NCBI GenBank assembly: GCA_945903465.1
Contig: CAMDOF010000022.1
Location: forward strand, 1 to 64,000
DNA from: Opitutus sp. GAS368
GTDB taxonomy: Bacteria; Verrucomicrobiota; Verrucomicrobiia; Opitutales; Opitutaceae
Direction: 5' to 3'
Length of the DNA stretch: 64,000 nt
The notes below the pieces were generated by a model that worked only from the letters and a program-made list of their open reading frames with translations, made no database searches and had not been told where the DNA came from. Positions within the stretch are counted from its first letter, which is position 1; the number at the start of each line of letters is the position of its first letter. Shown here piece by piece: positions 9,246 through 17,224 of this stretch. A program made the translations under genes and the position numbers.

Positions 9246-10676
9246 TTAGCGCGAACTCGCAGTTTTCTTCGGAGCAGTCTTGGCTTTAGCAGCGTCTTTG
9301 GCTTTGTTTTCTCTTTCGTTAATGGCTTCCACGATGACGTTCTTCAAACGAGGTAATTGGGCATCTTTCGCCGCTTCCGGAAACTTTTCCGCCGACTGAA
9401 TCGCGGCATTCGCTTCGTCAATCTCCCCGAGATCGTACGCGGTATAAGCAACCAAGTAGTGAACTGAAAACGGCTTGGTGGTTTCAAAGTTGCCCTTGGC
9501 GATCGCATTTTTGGCGTGCTTCAACGCATCACGCGTTTTCTCCATTTGCAGGAAAATCTGCGCGATTTGAACCTCGATCTCGGCGTTTTTAGGGAAGAGT
9601 TTCGCGGCTTCTTGAAGAACAGAAATCGCCTGAAGATTCATATCTGCCTCAAGGTAATAACGCCCCAAGACCCGCCAGTTCGCCGGCTCCGAATCGATTT
9701 TGCCCGACTTCATTCCGGCGTAAAGCAACTCGGTTCCCTTCGAAAATTGATTCCCCATCAGGTACAACGAGACCAAGTTCATGTTGTCTTTGGGCGTTTG
9801 CATGTGACCGAGCGCTTGCGCCCGCTCACAGGTCACAATCGCACGAACCAGATAGTCGCGGGCCGCCTCCGGGTCCTTCTCTCGGCTCTTTTCCGATAGC
9901 TGAAGGTATGAAGCCATCAGGAGTTGCCAGAAGTCCTTCTTGGCTGGCGAGCCCTTCAACAAGAACTCGAGAACTTCCGCTGAACCAGCGAGGTCGCCCT
10001 GCTGCTGCTGGAGGGTGAGCAAAAGTTGGTAAAAGCCGTCCTTCGGCTTGATCGCACTCTTCAGTCCCTTGTCGACAACCTCACGAGCTTCCTTCAGGAG
10101 CGCTTGATCCACCTTGTTCACGTCCGCAGAAGCGCGATAGTAGAGCATCGAGGCATAAGCCATCATCGTCTCTGGGCTGGCCTTGGGCGTTTTATCAAGG
10201 AAGCGTTTGAAATAAGTGATCGACTTCCCGAAATACTGCTGCTGCTGCGCGGGCACTTTGCTGGTCGAACCCTCCTGAGCATAAAGCTGAGCGAGGAGCG
10301 ACACCGTCTCCAAGGTCTGTTTTTCTGAGAAATAACCGTGTTTATCGGAAATCTCGATTGATTTTTCCCACGGGCCGATGGCCTTCGTGAGTTGGTTCGT
10401 GGTCGCGTACAACTTGGCCTTCATATCCAAAATCAAGGCCTCGTCATAACTGCCAGGGGCGAGGGCGATTCCTTCGAGTAAAGTGAGCATCCCCGCCCAA
10501 TCCTGCTTCTCCTGCAGCGGTTTGAGGTTGGTGAACGCCTTACTGGTCGCCTCAGTGAGGCTGTGCTCTTTTTTAGCTGGCGGCGGTTGCTGCCCCTGGG
10601 CGGCTGACGTTGCCGCCAGCACCAACCAAGCAGCGGCGGTGCGCCAAAGAGAACGAGAGGTGGCTACTGAAGTCAT
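9246..10676 (-). CDS. periplasmic TPR protein of the Ton operon
   Basis: A 476-residue product from the Met at 10676 (a Met five codons earlier is possible). A signal peptide is followed by a Gln/Pro-rich spacer and then helical repeats over nearly the full length that read as tetratricopeptide repeats, for example around SLYLMGNQFSKGTELLYAG and GRYYLEADMNLQAISVLQEA. The C-terminus is basic and Ala/Lys-rich. TPR proteins are frequent partners of ExbB/ExbD/TonB sets in Verrucomicrobiota and Bacteroidota and may act as scaffolds. The gene sits 21 bases after tonB and is clearly part of the same transcript. Its exact partner is not known. Confidence 0.88.
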   Translation of the reverse strand: MTSVATSRSLWRTAAAWLVLAATSAAQGQQPPPAKKEHSLTEATSKAFTNLKPLQEKQDWAGMLTLLEGIALAPGSYDEALILDMKAKLYATTNQLTKAIGPWEKSIEISDKHGYFSEKQTLETVSLLAQLYAQEGSTSKVPAQQQQYFGKSITYFKRFLDKTPKASPETMMAYASMLYYRASADVNKVDQALLKEAREVVDKGLKSAIKPKDGFYQLLLTLQQQQGDLAGSAEVLEFLLKGSPAKKDFWQLLMASYLQLSEKSREKDPEAARDYLVRAIVTCERAQALGHMQTPKDNMNLVSLYLMGNQFSKGTELLYAGMKSGKIDSEPANWRVLGRYYLEADMNLQAISVLQEAAKLFPKNAEIEVQIAQIFLQMEKTRDALKHAKNAIAKGNFETTKPFSVHYLVAYTAYDLGEIDEANAAIQSAEKFPEAAKDAQLPRLKNVIVEAINERENKAKDAAKAKTAPKKTASSR

Positions 10677-10697
10677 TTTAAAAGCGAACACGATGGA

Positions 10698-11348
10698 TTA
10701 CTCCTCATTAAGGGTGAAGACGATCGGCACCTGCATGTGGGTGGGAACATCGCGACCACCTTTGCGGCCCGGTTTGAATTTCCACTTGCTCACAGCTTGG
10801 ACCGCCGCCGACTCAAACTCGCGCTGCGAGGAGCGAAGAGAAAATGCATTTTGAACGTCGCCGTTGGTATCGACGATGAAATCCACGACGACTTCACCAG
10901 CAATACCCGCACGACGCATCTCGAAGGGATACTGCGGCCGCGCTTGGAATTTGGCCACCGGGGTCTGATCGAGCATCGATATATCGAAAACCTTCATCCC
11001 TCGAAACATATTGGGATCGCGAACCTCCGGAACGATATTCATCGAAGCTGAGATCGTGACACCTTCAGGCGGCGGCGGCTGAATTTTTTGAACAAAAGAG
11101 TCGGGCTGAACCAACTGGGGAACGTCCTGCTGCATCGGAGGGGCGAGATCGAGCGGTTTAATGTCATCAACTGTTTCAATGATCTCGGGCTCCTCCTCAA
11201 CCTTAGGCATAGCAATTAACTCAATCTTTGGGGGCGGCGCCTCAACTTTCTTCACGGTCGTTTGCTTCGGCAGTAACCTGTCCCCAAAAAACACCAAAAG
11301 ATGGATCGCGGCGGAGATGAGAAGACCAAGGATAAAATCGCGAGTCAT
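10698..11348 (-). CDS. tonB: TonB energy transducer
   Basis: A 216-residue protein. The N-terminal membrane helix (residues 6-25) contains Ser12 and His16, the same S-xxx-H spacing as Ser16/His20 of E. coli TonB that contact ExbB/ExbD. A Pro/Glu-rich periplasmic linker follows (about 35-105), then a TonB C-terminal domain (YPFEMRRAGIAGEVVVDFIV ... VSKWKFKPG). It carries proton-motive energy to outer-membrane receptors, of which this window encodes three. It lies 8 bases after the second exbD, so translational coupling is likely. Confidence 0.94.
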   Translation of the reverse strand: MTRDFILGLLISAAIHLLVFFGDRLLPKQTTVKKVEAPPPKIELIAMPKVEEEPEIIETVDDIKPLDLAPPMQQDVPQLVQPDSFVQKIQPPPPEGVTISASMNIVPEVRDPNMFRGMKVFDISMLDQTPVAKFQARPQYPFEMRRAGIAGEVVVDFIVDTNGDVQNAFSLRSSQREFESAAVQAVSKWKFKPGRKGGRDVPTHMQVPIVFTLNEE

Positions 11349-11356
11349 GGAAATAA

Positions 11357-11806
11357 TTATCGACCGGTAGGGCTGGTGACAGTTTCGACGGAAACCTGCT
11401 CAATCCCCGCTTTTCTGACTTCATCAAGAACGAAAACCGCAGCACCGAAACGCGCCTTAGTATCACCCCGAACGAGCACGCGTGGGTTAGACTCCGAACG
11501 TTTGTAATCGGCTAGGCGCGAAGGAATCTCCGCGGCGGAGACGAGGTCGGCACTCCCTTGGCCCATTTTCCAGTAATACGTCCCCTCATCGGACACTTGC
11601 AGGTAGATCGTAGTATCGTTAGGATTTGACTGCTGCTGCGGCGGCGTGGCGACGGGCAGCGTGACCGGCAAAGAAACAATGCGTTGGAGTGAGAGTGTAA
11701 ATAAAACGAAGGTCGCGAGCAGAAAAAAGATAACGTCGATCAGCGGGATGATCTCGATACGTGCTTTTTTCTTACCTTCTTCTGCCTTTGGACTAGAGCC
11801 AGCCAT
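11357..11806 (-). CDS. exbD: ExbD/TolR-type proton channel subunit (second copy)
   Basis: A 149-residue protein with a basic N-terminus (GKKKARIEIIPLIDVIFFLL). It has one membrane helix carrying the conserved Asp in PLID that forms the proton path in ExbD, and a periplasmic domain of about 95 residues. The N-terminal 45 residues are nearly identical to the neighbouring ExbD, while the periplasmic domains differ, which points to duplication and divergence. Two different ExbD chains may form the channel heterodimer. Confidence 0.92.
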   Translation of the reverse strand: MAGSSPKAEEGKKKARIEIIPLIDVIFFLLATFVLFTLSLQRIVSLPVTLPVATPPQQQSNPNDTTIYLQVSDEGTYYWKMGQGSADLVSAAEIPSRLADYKRSESNPRVLVRGDTKARFGAAVFVLDEVRKAGIEQVSVETVTSPTGR

Positions 11807-11835
11807 GTTTTTTTGGATTAAAGGTTAAACCGCGC

Positions 11836-12267
11836 TTACTTACCTGGCTGACGTACTTTCGTCTCAATAAAAATTTTCTGAAATCCTGTTTTCCGAGCTT
11901 CATCGAAAACATAAAGAGCGGCGTTGAAGAGGGCCCCTTCATCACTGTTAATTAAGATACGGCCATCAGGATCAGCTGCTTTGTACGCTTTCAATCGATC
12001 GATGAATTCAGACAAACTGATGAAGTCCTTATTCCAAGCGATCGTCCCCGCCTCGGTCACAGAGACAGTCACAGTTCCATTCGGGTCTCGGGGTTCCCCC
12101 GTATCAGCCGCGGGCTGGGCGATGCCGGTAATCCCGTTCGATTTGTTCAATGAGAGCGTGAACAAAACGAACGTTGCCAAAAGGAAGAAGATCACGTCGA
12201 TCAACGGAATGATCTCGATACGGGCCTTCTTCTTGCCGCCGCTATTACCGCCGGATGATCCTGACAT
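11836..12267 (-). CDS. exbD: ExbD/TolR-type proton channel subunit (first copy)
   Basis: A 143-residue protein. The N-terminal Gly/Ser-rich and Lys-rich stretch leads into a membrane helix with the conserved Asp in PLIDVIFFLLATFVLF. The periplasmic domain ends in RKTGFQKIFIETKV. It works with ExbB to use the proton gradient for TonB. It is 59 bases downstream of exbB and 29 bases upstream of the second exbD on the same strand. Paired exbD genes behind one exbB are common in Bacteroidota and Verrucomicrobiota. Confidence 0.92.
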   Translation of the reverse strand: MSGSSGGNSGGKKKARIEIIPLIDVIFFLLATFVLFTLSLNKSNGITGIAQPAADTGEPRDPNGTVTVSVTEAGTIAWNKDFISLSEFIDRLKAYKAADPDGRILINSDEGALFNAALYVFDEARKTGFQKIFIETKVRQPGK

Positions 12268-12326
12268 GATTGGGGAGAGAGTGGGAGATTACGACGCCCT
12301 AGGAATTGACAGGAGCGAAGGATCGC

Positions 12327-12998
12327 TTAGCGCTGAAACGGGGCCGTTGTCTCAGCTTTCTTCAGGAGAATTTCCAAGGCGTGTGATACATCGGAGACTT
12401 CTTGCTTGGCCTGGTCTGAGCGCGCATTCAGATAATTAAACGGAAGCAAGCCCAGGATAGCCACGGCCAGACCGCAAGCGGTGGCGATCAACGCTTCAGC
12501 GACACCACCGGTGATTTCACCGGCTGCGGCGCCCACGTCGCCACCGCCGAGAGCTCCGAATGTCCGCATCATGCCCGTGACAGTTCCGAGCAAGCCGAGC
12601 AGAGGCGATAACGTGATACACGTGTCCAGTGTCGCCAAACCCTGTTGGAAGCGGGCAAGTTCTTGACCGGATGCACGGACAAACGCGTTGGACAACGAGT
12701 ATTCGCGGTTGCTCAGACTGTAGACCAAAATCTTGGCAATAAAGTCACTGCTCTTGCTGCCGACCGCGAGAGCCCCTTGCACGTCGCGGCGCTCAACGGC
12801 CTCGAGCATTTTGGAGACCACCTCAGGCTGCCGACTCGCGCTTTCCCGAATGATAAAAAGGATCCGCTCAATGACGACCGTGATCGCCACAAAAGAAGTG
12901 AGCAAGATGGGCCACATGATTTCTTTGCCCTTAATGAATAGATCCATCGGTGTGTCGTCACCGAGGAGGAACGCGAACGGGAGGCTTTGGATGATCAT
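12327..12998 (-). CDS. exbB: ExbB/MotA/TolQ family proton channel protein
   Basis: A 223-residue protein. Membrane helices lie near residues 27-50, 120-145 and 160-185. The family signature SPLLGLLGTVTGMMRTFGAL is present, as is the Gly/Ala-rich third helix (AEALIATACGLAVAILGLL). It forms the pentameric stator around the ExbD pair. It is the first gene of the seven-gene minus-strand operon that runs to 8091. Just before the start the minus strand reads CCTCCT rather than AGGAGG, so there is no Shine-Dalgarno sequence. Confidence 0.94.
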   Translation of the reverse strand: MIIQSLPFAFLLGDDTPMDLFIKGKEIMWPILLTSFVAITVVIERILFIIRESASRQPEVVSKMLEAVERRDVQGALAVGSKSSDFIAKILVYSLSNREYSLSNAFVRASGQELARFQQGLATLDTCITLSPLLGLLGTVTGMMRTFGALGGGDVGAAAGEITGGVAEALIATACGLAVAILGLLPFNYLNARSDQAKQEVSDVSHALEILLKKAETTAPFQR

Positions 12999-13389
12999 AG
13001 GAGGAAAACTAAGTTGAACTATTTTTTGGGATAAAGCGAAAGTGCGAAGTTACTCAGAAGGATAGCGGACTCGCCGCATCAAAAAAAGAAACCCTCGATA
13101 ACTTCAGAGGAGGTTTATTGAGCGACGTTAATACAAGGAAAAGGGATAACACGAGGCACGCCATCAGTTTTTTAAAAAATGTTTCGGTGACGGTGTTAAG
13201 TTCCGAAAAATGTTGGTAAGCGAAGCACTAAGAACAAAGTTAGGTGAAATCGAAAGAGCCCTGTCAACTGCGATTACTGATCAAAGGTAAAAATATTTTA
13301 GAGGTGAGGCGGAACGCGAAAAAGGGGATGGGAAATGATGAGAAATGGCGCGCCTGGGGCCCAGAGGATGGGCGGACGCGCGATTCAGG
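12999..13389. other. 390-base leader region of the Ton operon
   Basis: No gene seen. The stretch is more AT-rich than its surroundings, with a local T-run/A-run near 13170. It must hold the exbB promoter on the minus strand and lies directly downstream of the tRNA-Gln gene, so partial read-through from the tRNA genes is possible. Confidence 0.5.
13262..13275 (-). promoter_or_regulatory. possible -35 element upstream of exbB, shared with the tRNA cluster
   Basis: On the minus strand this reads AATCGCAGTTGACA, including a consensus -35 hexamer TTGACA. The same 14 bases recur at 13833-13846 upstream of the tRNA genes. A consensus -10 is not evident 17-18 bases further on, so the call is tentative. 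Confidence 0.3.
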
Positions 13390-13463
13390 TGGCTGCCCGA
13401 CTAGGAGTCGAACCTAGACAGAACGAGTCAGAGTCGTTCGTGCTACCATTACACCATCGGGCA
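13390..13463 (-). tRNA. tRNA-Gln (CTG)
   Basis: A 74-nt cloverleaf. The acceptor stem TGCCCGA/TCGGGCA is perfect, the anticodon loop is CTCTGAC giving anticodon CTG (codon CAG), and the T arm is GTTCGACTC. Discriminator G and the 3' CCA are encoded. Confidence 0.95.
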
Positions 13464-13569
13464 AAAATAAATCAAGTCGGCGAGGCGAACTACCGCGGAG
13501 GCTCAAGGGCTCCGGAGTAATTTTCAAGCAACGAGCTTGATTAATTTACCTAGGAGCGGCGCGAGAAAC

Positions 13570-13644
13570 TGGAGCCGGCGATGGGATTCGAACCCGCAAC
13601 CGCCTGTTTACAAAACAGGTGCTCTACCATTGAGCTACGCCGGC
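13570..13644 (-). tRNA. tRNA-Thr (TGT)
   Basis: A 75-nt cloverleaf. The acceptor stem is GCCGGCG/CGCCGGC, the D loop is AGCTCAATGGTAGAGC, the anticodon stem CCTGT/ACAGG encloses anticodon TGT (codon ACA), and the T loop is TTCGAAT. CCA is encoded. Confidence 0.95.
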
Positions 13645-13719
13645 GAGATTGACGCTACGACCACCAAGATAAACTGAGAAATAACAGGAACCCTTTACCG
13701 ACGGCTACCTCGCTGCGGT

Positions 13720-13794
<75 letters not shown>

Positions 13795-13832
13795 GCACAC
13801 CAAGGAGCAAAAGCTCACGAAGCACCCCGCGT

Positions 13833-13846
13833 TGTCAACTGCGATT
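13833..13846 (-). promoter_or_regulatory. possible -35 element of the tRNA cluster
   Basis: Minus-strand AATCGCAGTTGACA lies 39 bases before the 5' end of tRNA-Lys and is identical to the 14-mer at 13262-13275. TTGACA is a perfect -35, but a matching -10 is poor. Confidence 0.35.
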
Positions 13847-13955
13847 TGCCCCGATTTTCCGGAATTATGACGAGCACGGCGACACAAGTCGTGAGCGGTT
13901 TGAGAAAATATTTTTTCGCCCCGAGATCACGTGCCACCTGTCCCGGGCCAAGGCT

Positions 13956-16751
13956 TCAGCGCGCGTGCGCCGCTTGCGCCGTGGAAAGGTAGAGCGCGTT
14001 AAAAAGCAGTTTAAAGGTTCCATGCGTCTGTCCGCGGAACGCCACTTCGCAGCCCATCAGGTAAAGTTGACCGGATCCCACCGAGGCCTTGGCGACGGCC
14101 ACGCCGTCTTTTAAGTGCATTTGCCCCAAAGCCCAACCGCTGCGCAGCGGTTTTTCCGAATCATACCAGACAATGGGCTTCAGCCCGGCGGCGGTGGCTT
14201 TTTCTGTCAGGTGAAACGTGGGGCTTTGGTCGAAATAAACATCCGTGCGATCAGGCATGCCCCAAGCTACGGGGTCGTCGGCGGTGACCTTCGCATCGAG
14301 AATACCGCCGGGGATATAAAACTCGGCATCCGCTATTTTGCGTAATTTTCCATCCGCCGCGCGTCGCAGCAAAGCGCTCTGCAAAGGCAGGGCAAGGTGG
14401 TAGGCGAGATTAGTCGCTGTTCCGATTGTGACGACGGTGCCGCCTGCAGACAAAAATTCCTTGAGCGGCGGGATCGATTTCTCCGGGGTGATCACTCCGA
14501 TTTGCGCGGTATATTCCGCCGGCACGTTGCGCGGCCTGAGCGCGGGAGGCGGGCGCACTCCCGGCGCAGGAATGGAACCGGCCACGAAAACGAGGGCGTC
14601 GAAGCGCTCTCGCAGATTGCCTGCATCAATCTCTGGAGTGTAGATCAACTCAAAAGGGAACTCGAATTGTTCAAGCAGCCAGCGGGTCCAGCCTGAGGGC
14701 ATGGAGCCGCTGTACCGATCCCAAAGCGCGATCCGCATCGGGCGCAATTTGAGCAGGCGCTCCGGCGGAGGCGCGACCGCCAGCGGGAGGACTGCAAGTC
14801 CGAGCGAGAGCGCCGCCGCCCTCACGATTTCACGGGCCGCGGGTTGATCCGGCACGTACAAGGCGCCACGCCCGAACTCCGGTGCTTCCGCTGGAATGTC
14901 GCGTAGCCAATAAGCTGATGCCCCGCTTTTCAGTAATCGATTGGTCAGGATAGCGGTATCATTGATCCGATGACTGACCAAGAAACCCGCGAGGCCCGCG
15001 GGGGCCGCCCTCTTCAGCCGCGGCGGGTGTTGAATTTCCCCATAGGGTAAACGCTCAAACGGGCCGTCGAACGCCTCCATTATTCGGTCAAACTTAATCC
15101 CCATTTGGAAGGCGAGAGTCCAACCGGCAACATCGTAGGGCCGATTCGGCGGGCCACCCTCATATTTGAGATCGTCGGGGTGATCCTGCGGCTCAAACAT
15201 ATCAAGGACGTGGGGCCGAAACGCCTGCGCGCACTTCACGACGTATGACCCGAGGGGATACGCCTTACCCGCCACGTTGAAGGCCGCGGTGGCGCGGTGA
15301 ATAACGATCCCGTTTTTAACAAGGGTATTGATAAATTTAACTGCGGTTGGAAAATCGGCCTGATCCGACGGCACGATGAAACCACGGGGATCACGCCAAG
15401 CGGGCTGACGCAAAACCTCCCAGTATTTCGCGGCGAGGCGGCGCGTCGGCAAACTCGGCGTATCACCCGCCTCAGCGGGCTGATCCACAGTTCCCGCGCC
15501 CTGATCTGCCGCGTCTAATTTTACCACTGCGGCGAGCCGGCTCGGGCTGGCTGTCCAGTGATCGCGATTGCCTTGGTCGATGGAACGTTGACCCATCGTG
15601 TAGATGTTAAAGAGGAGCGTCTCGCGCTGCCGAGAAGCATAATCGAGCACCGCCCAGTTCGCACTGAGGGAATACTCAATCGATTGGCGGTAGTGCCACG
15701 CCTGCGGCGCGACCGGAGCCGGGAGGTCATTCGTAGGCAACTGGCGCCGGGCCACCAGCGGAATTTGCATAGGGGTCGGGCTACCCACAACCTCCGAAAG
15801 AAGGCCGATCATGTTGTGAAAATAACTCGTCGTCCGGAGGCTGCCGTTGAACCAGGCCGAGTAGTTGGCGCCGCTGCGGGAAGTCGCGCCGGGTTTAGCC
15901 TCTTGCAAGAATCGTCCCTGAATTGCCGTGCCGAGCGCTTGGACGCCTATGACCAAGAGCGGATCGTAAAGGTAATTAAACGGATCCCTGAACGGCGGGA
16001 TAAAGATGATCGTCCCGTTGGACGTCGTCCCGGGCTGGTGATGATTATAAACGATCTGAGGAAACCACTCGAGATAAAGTTGCCGGTTAAGGTTGGTCGT
16101 CTCCTTCATCGCCGACATGTAAAAGTCGCGGTTATTGTCATGCCCGATATATTTTTGGTAAAGCCGCGGCGTCGTGCTCACGACCCGCTTGGTGGGGACG
16201 GGCTCGCGCATATACCAGTTGCTCACGAGTTCCTGGCCGTCGGGATTCGCATGCGCGCAGAGGACGATCACGTCGCGCAAAATCCGCTCAGTTTCCACAT
16301 CCTGCGCACTCGCCAAACGCCAAGCCGTCTCGATCAATTGGTGCGCGCCCACCGTCTCGGAGGCGTGGAGCCCGCCATCGATCCAGACGACCGCCTTCCC
16401 CTCGACGGCGAGCGCCCGCGCGGCAGAAGCGCTCAAATTTTCCGCCCGAGCCAAGCTCTGCGCAATCTGCTTGTAACGAGGGAGCGCGGCTAGGTTAGCC
16501 GGCGAGGAGATAATGAGCATCCACTGGCTGCGCCCCTCCTCGGTTAAACCAATATCGACCAGCCGCACTCGATCAGATTCGGCTGCCAGCTTCTTGAAAT
16601 AAGCCTCAGTCTGGGTGTAGTTGGCGAGTTGAAAGTCGTCCCCGATCGCGAAGCCAAAGTGTTCTAACGGCGTGGTAATTTTCCCCGCCGCTATAGTGAC
16701 GACAAAGCTGAGAAGGGCGAAGACGAGCGAGGGCACAAAGGAGGCGCGCAT
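13956..16751 (-). CDS. secreted M14-family zinc carboxypeptidase
   Basis: A 931-residue exported protein (signal peptide residues 1-22). The peptidase M14 domain occupies the first 330 or so residues. The zinc ligands HxxE are His129 and Glu132 in GLHASE, with NPDG at 169-172, HDNNRD at 204-209, and a later His pair (NHHQPG, 237-238) that can supply the third ligand. The remaining 600 residues form an extension typical of the large M14 metallopeptidases of Verrucomicrobiota and Bacteroidota; part of it (around LIYTPEIDAGNLRERFDALVF) resembles a glutamine-amidotransferase-like fold, without an obvious active site. It probably trims peptides outside the cytoplasm. It stands alone between the tRNA genes and a divergent gene. 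Confidence 0.9.
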   Translation of the reverse strand: MRASFVPSLVFALLSFVVTIAAGKITTPLEHFGFAIGDDFQLANYTQTEAYFKKLAAESDRVRLVDIGLTEEGRSQWMLIISSPANLAALPRYKQIAQSLARAENLSASAARALAVEGKAVVWIDGGLHASETVGAHQLIETAWRLASAQDVETERILRDVIVLCAHANPDGQELVSNWYMREPVPTKRVVSTTPRLYQKYIGHDNNRDFYMSAMKETTNLNRQLYLEWFPQIVYNHHQPGTTSNGTIIFIPPFRDPFNYLYDPLLVIGVQALGTAIQGRFLQEAKPGATSRSGANYSAWFNGSLRTTSYFHNMIGLLSEVVGSPTPMQIPLVARRQLPTNDLPAPVAPQAWHYRQSIEYSLSANWAVLDYASRQRETLLFNIYTMGQRSIDQGNRDHWTASPSRLAAVVKLDAADQGAGTVDQPAEAGDTPSLPTRRLAAKYWEVLRQPAWRDPRGFIVPSDQADFPTAVKFINTLVKNGIVIHRATAAFNVAGKAYPLGSYVVKCAQAFRPHVLDMFEPQDHPDDLKYEGGPPNRPYDVAGWTLAFQMGIKFDRIMEAFDGPFERLPYGEIQHPPRLKRAAPAGLAGFLVSHRINDTAILTNRLLKSGASAYWLRDIPAEAPEFGRGALYVPDQPAAREIVRAAALSLGLAVLPLAVAPPPERLLKLRPMRIALWDRYSGSMPSGWTRWLLEQFEFPFELIYTPEIDAGNLRERFDALVFVAGSIPAPGVRPPPALRPRNVPAEYTAQIGVITPEKSIPPLKEFLSAGGTVVTIGTATNLAYHLALPLQSALLRRAADGKLRKIADAEFYIPGGILDAKVTADDPVAWGMPDRTDVYFDQSPTFHLTEKATAAGLKPIVWYDSEKPLRSGWALGQMHLKDGVAVAKASVGSGQLYLMGCEVAFRGQTHGTFKLLFNALYLSTAQAAHAR

Positions 16752-17224
16752 GGATATTTAAGGGGCAAAAGGAGATCAGTGAAATTGCCCGCCGGTAAAA
16801 AGCAAAGTCGAAGCGCCGCGCGGAAACGCGTTGCGGGCAGGGATCACACCGGAGGCGGCAAGATCCACGCTCCTTTTTCCCCAATTTCGCACGTGGAACC
16901 AACGCGACGCCGAGCGCGGCGCGGCTCGCATCGCCAGAGATTTCAGCGCTAAGAATTTTTAGCGCCGCCGCAACTCCATTGGACGGGGTCGGCCTCGCAG
17001 GATGAAAGAAATTGTGGCGCGAAACCCACAAACAACCTTGCTACCCGAGCCCGTCCTTAGCGTAACTTTAAACCAAGATCGAAGGGAATCGTCCGAGCCC
17101 TCCCACCTGAATCAAAAATCCTCGCGGCCGCCCTGCGCCTCCCCCCAGCCCATCGGGAGCACCGAATCAAATCCGCGCTAATAGTAACAAACATCATCTA
17201 TTCACGTCATCCTTGGTAATCACC
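16752..17224. other. intergenic region between two divergent secreted-protein genes
   Basis: About 470 bases, with promoters expected on both strands. I see no gene, RNA or clear repeat. Confidence 0.4.

Noticed and set aside
15558-16493. 311-codon frame antisense to the M14 peptidase
   Set aside because: The minus-strand peptidase has complete motifs there; the antisense protein is Arg-rich with no domain.
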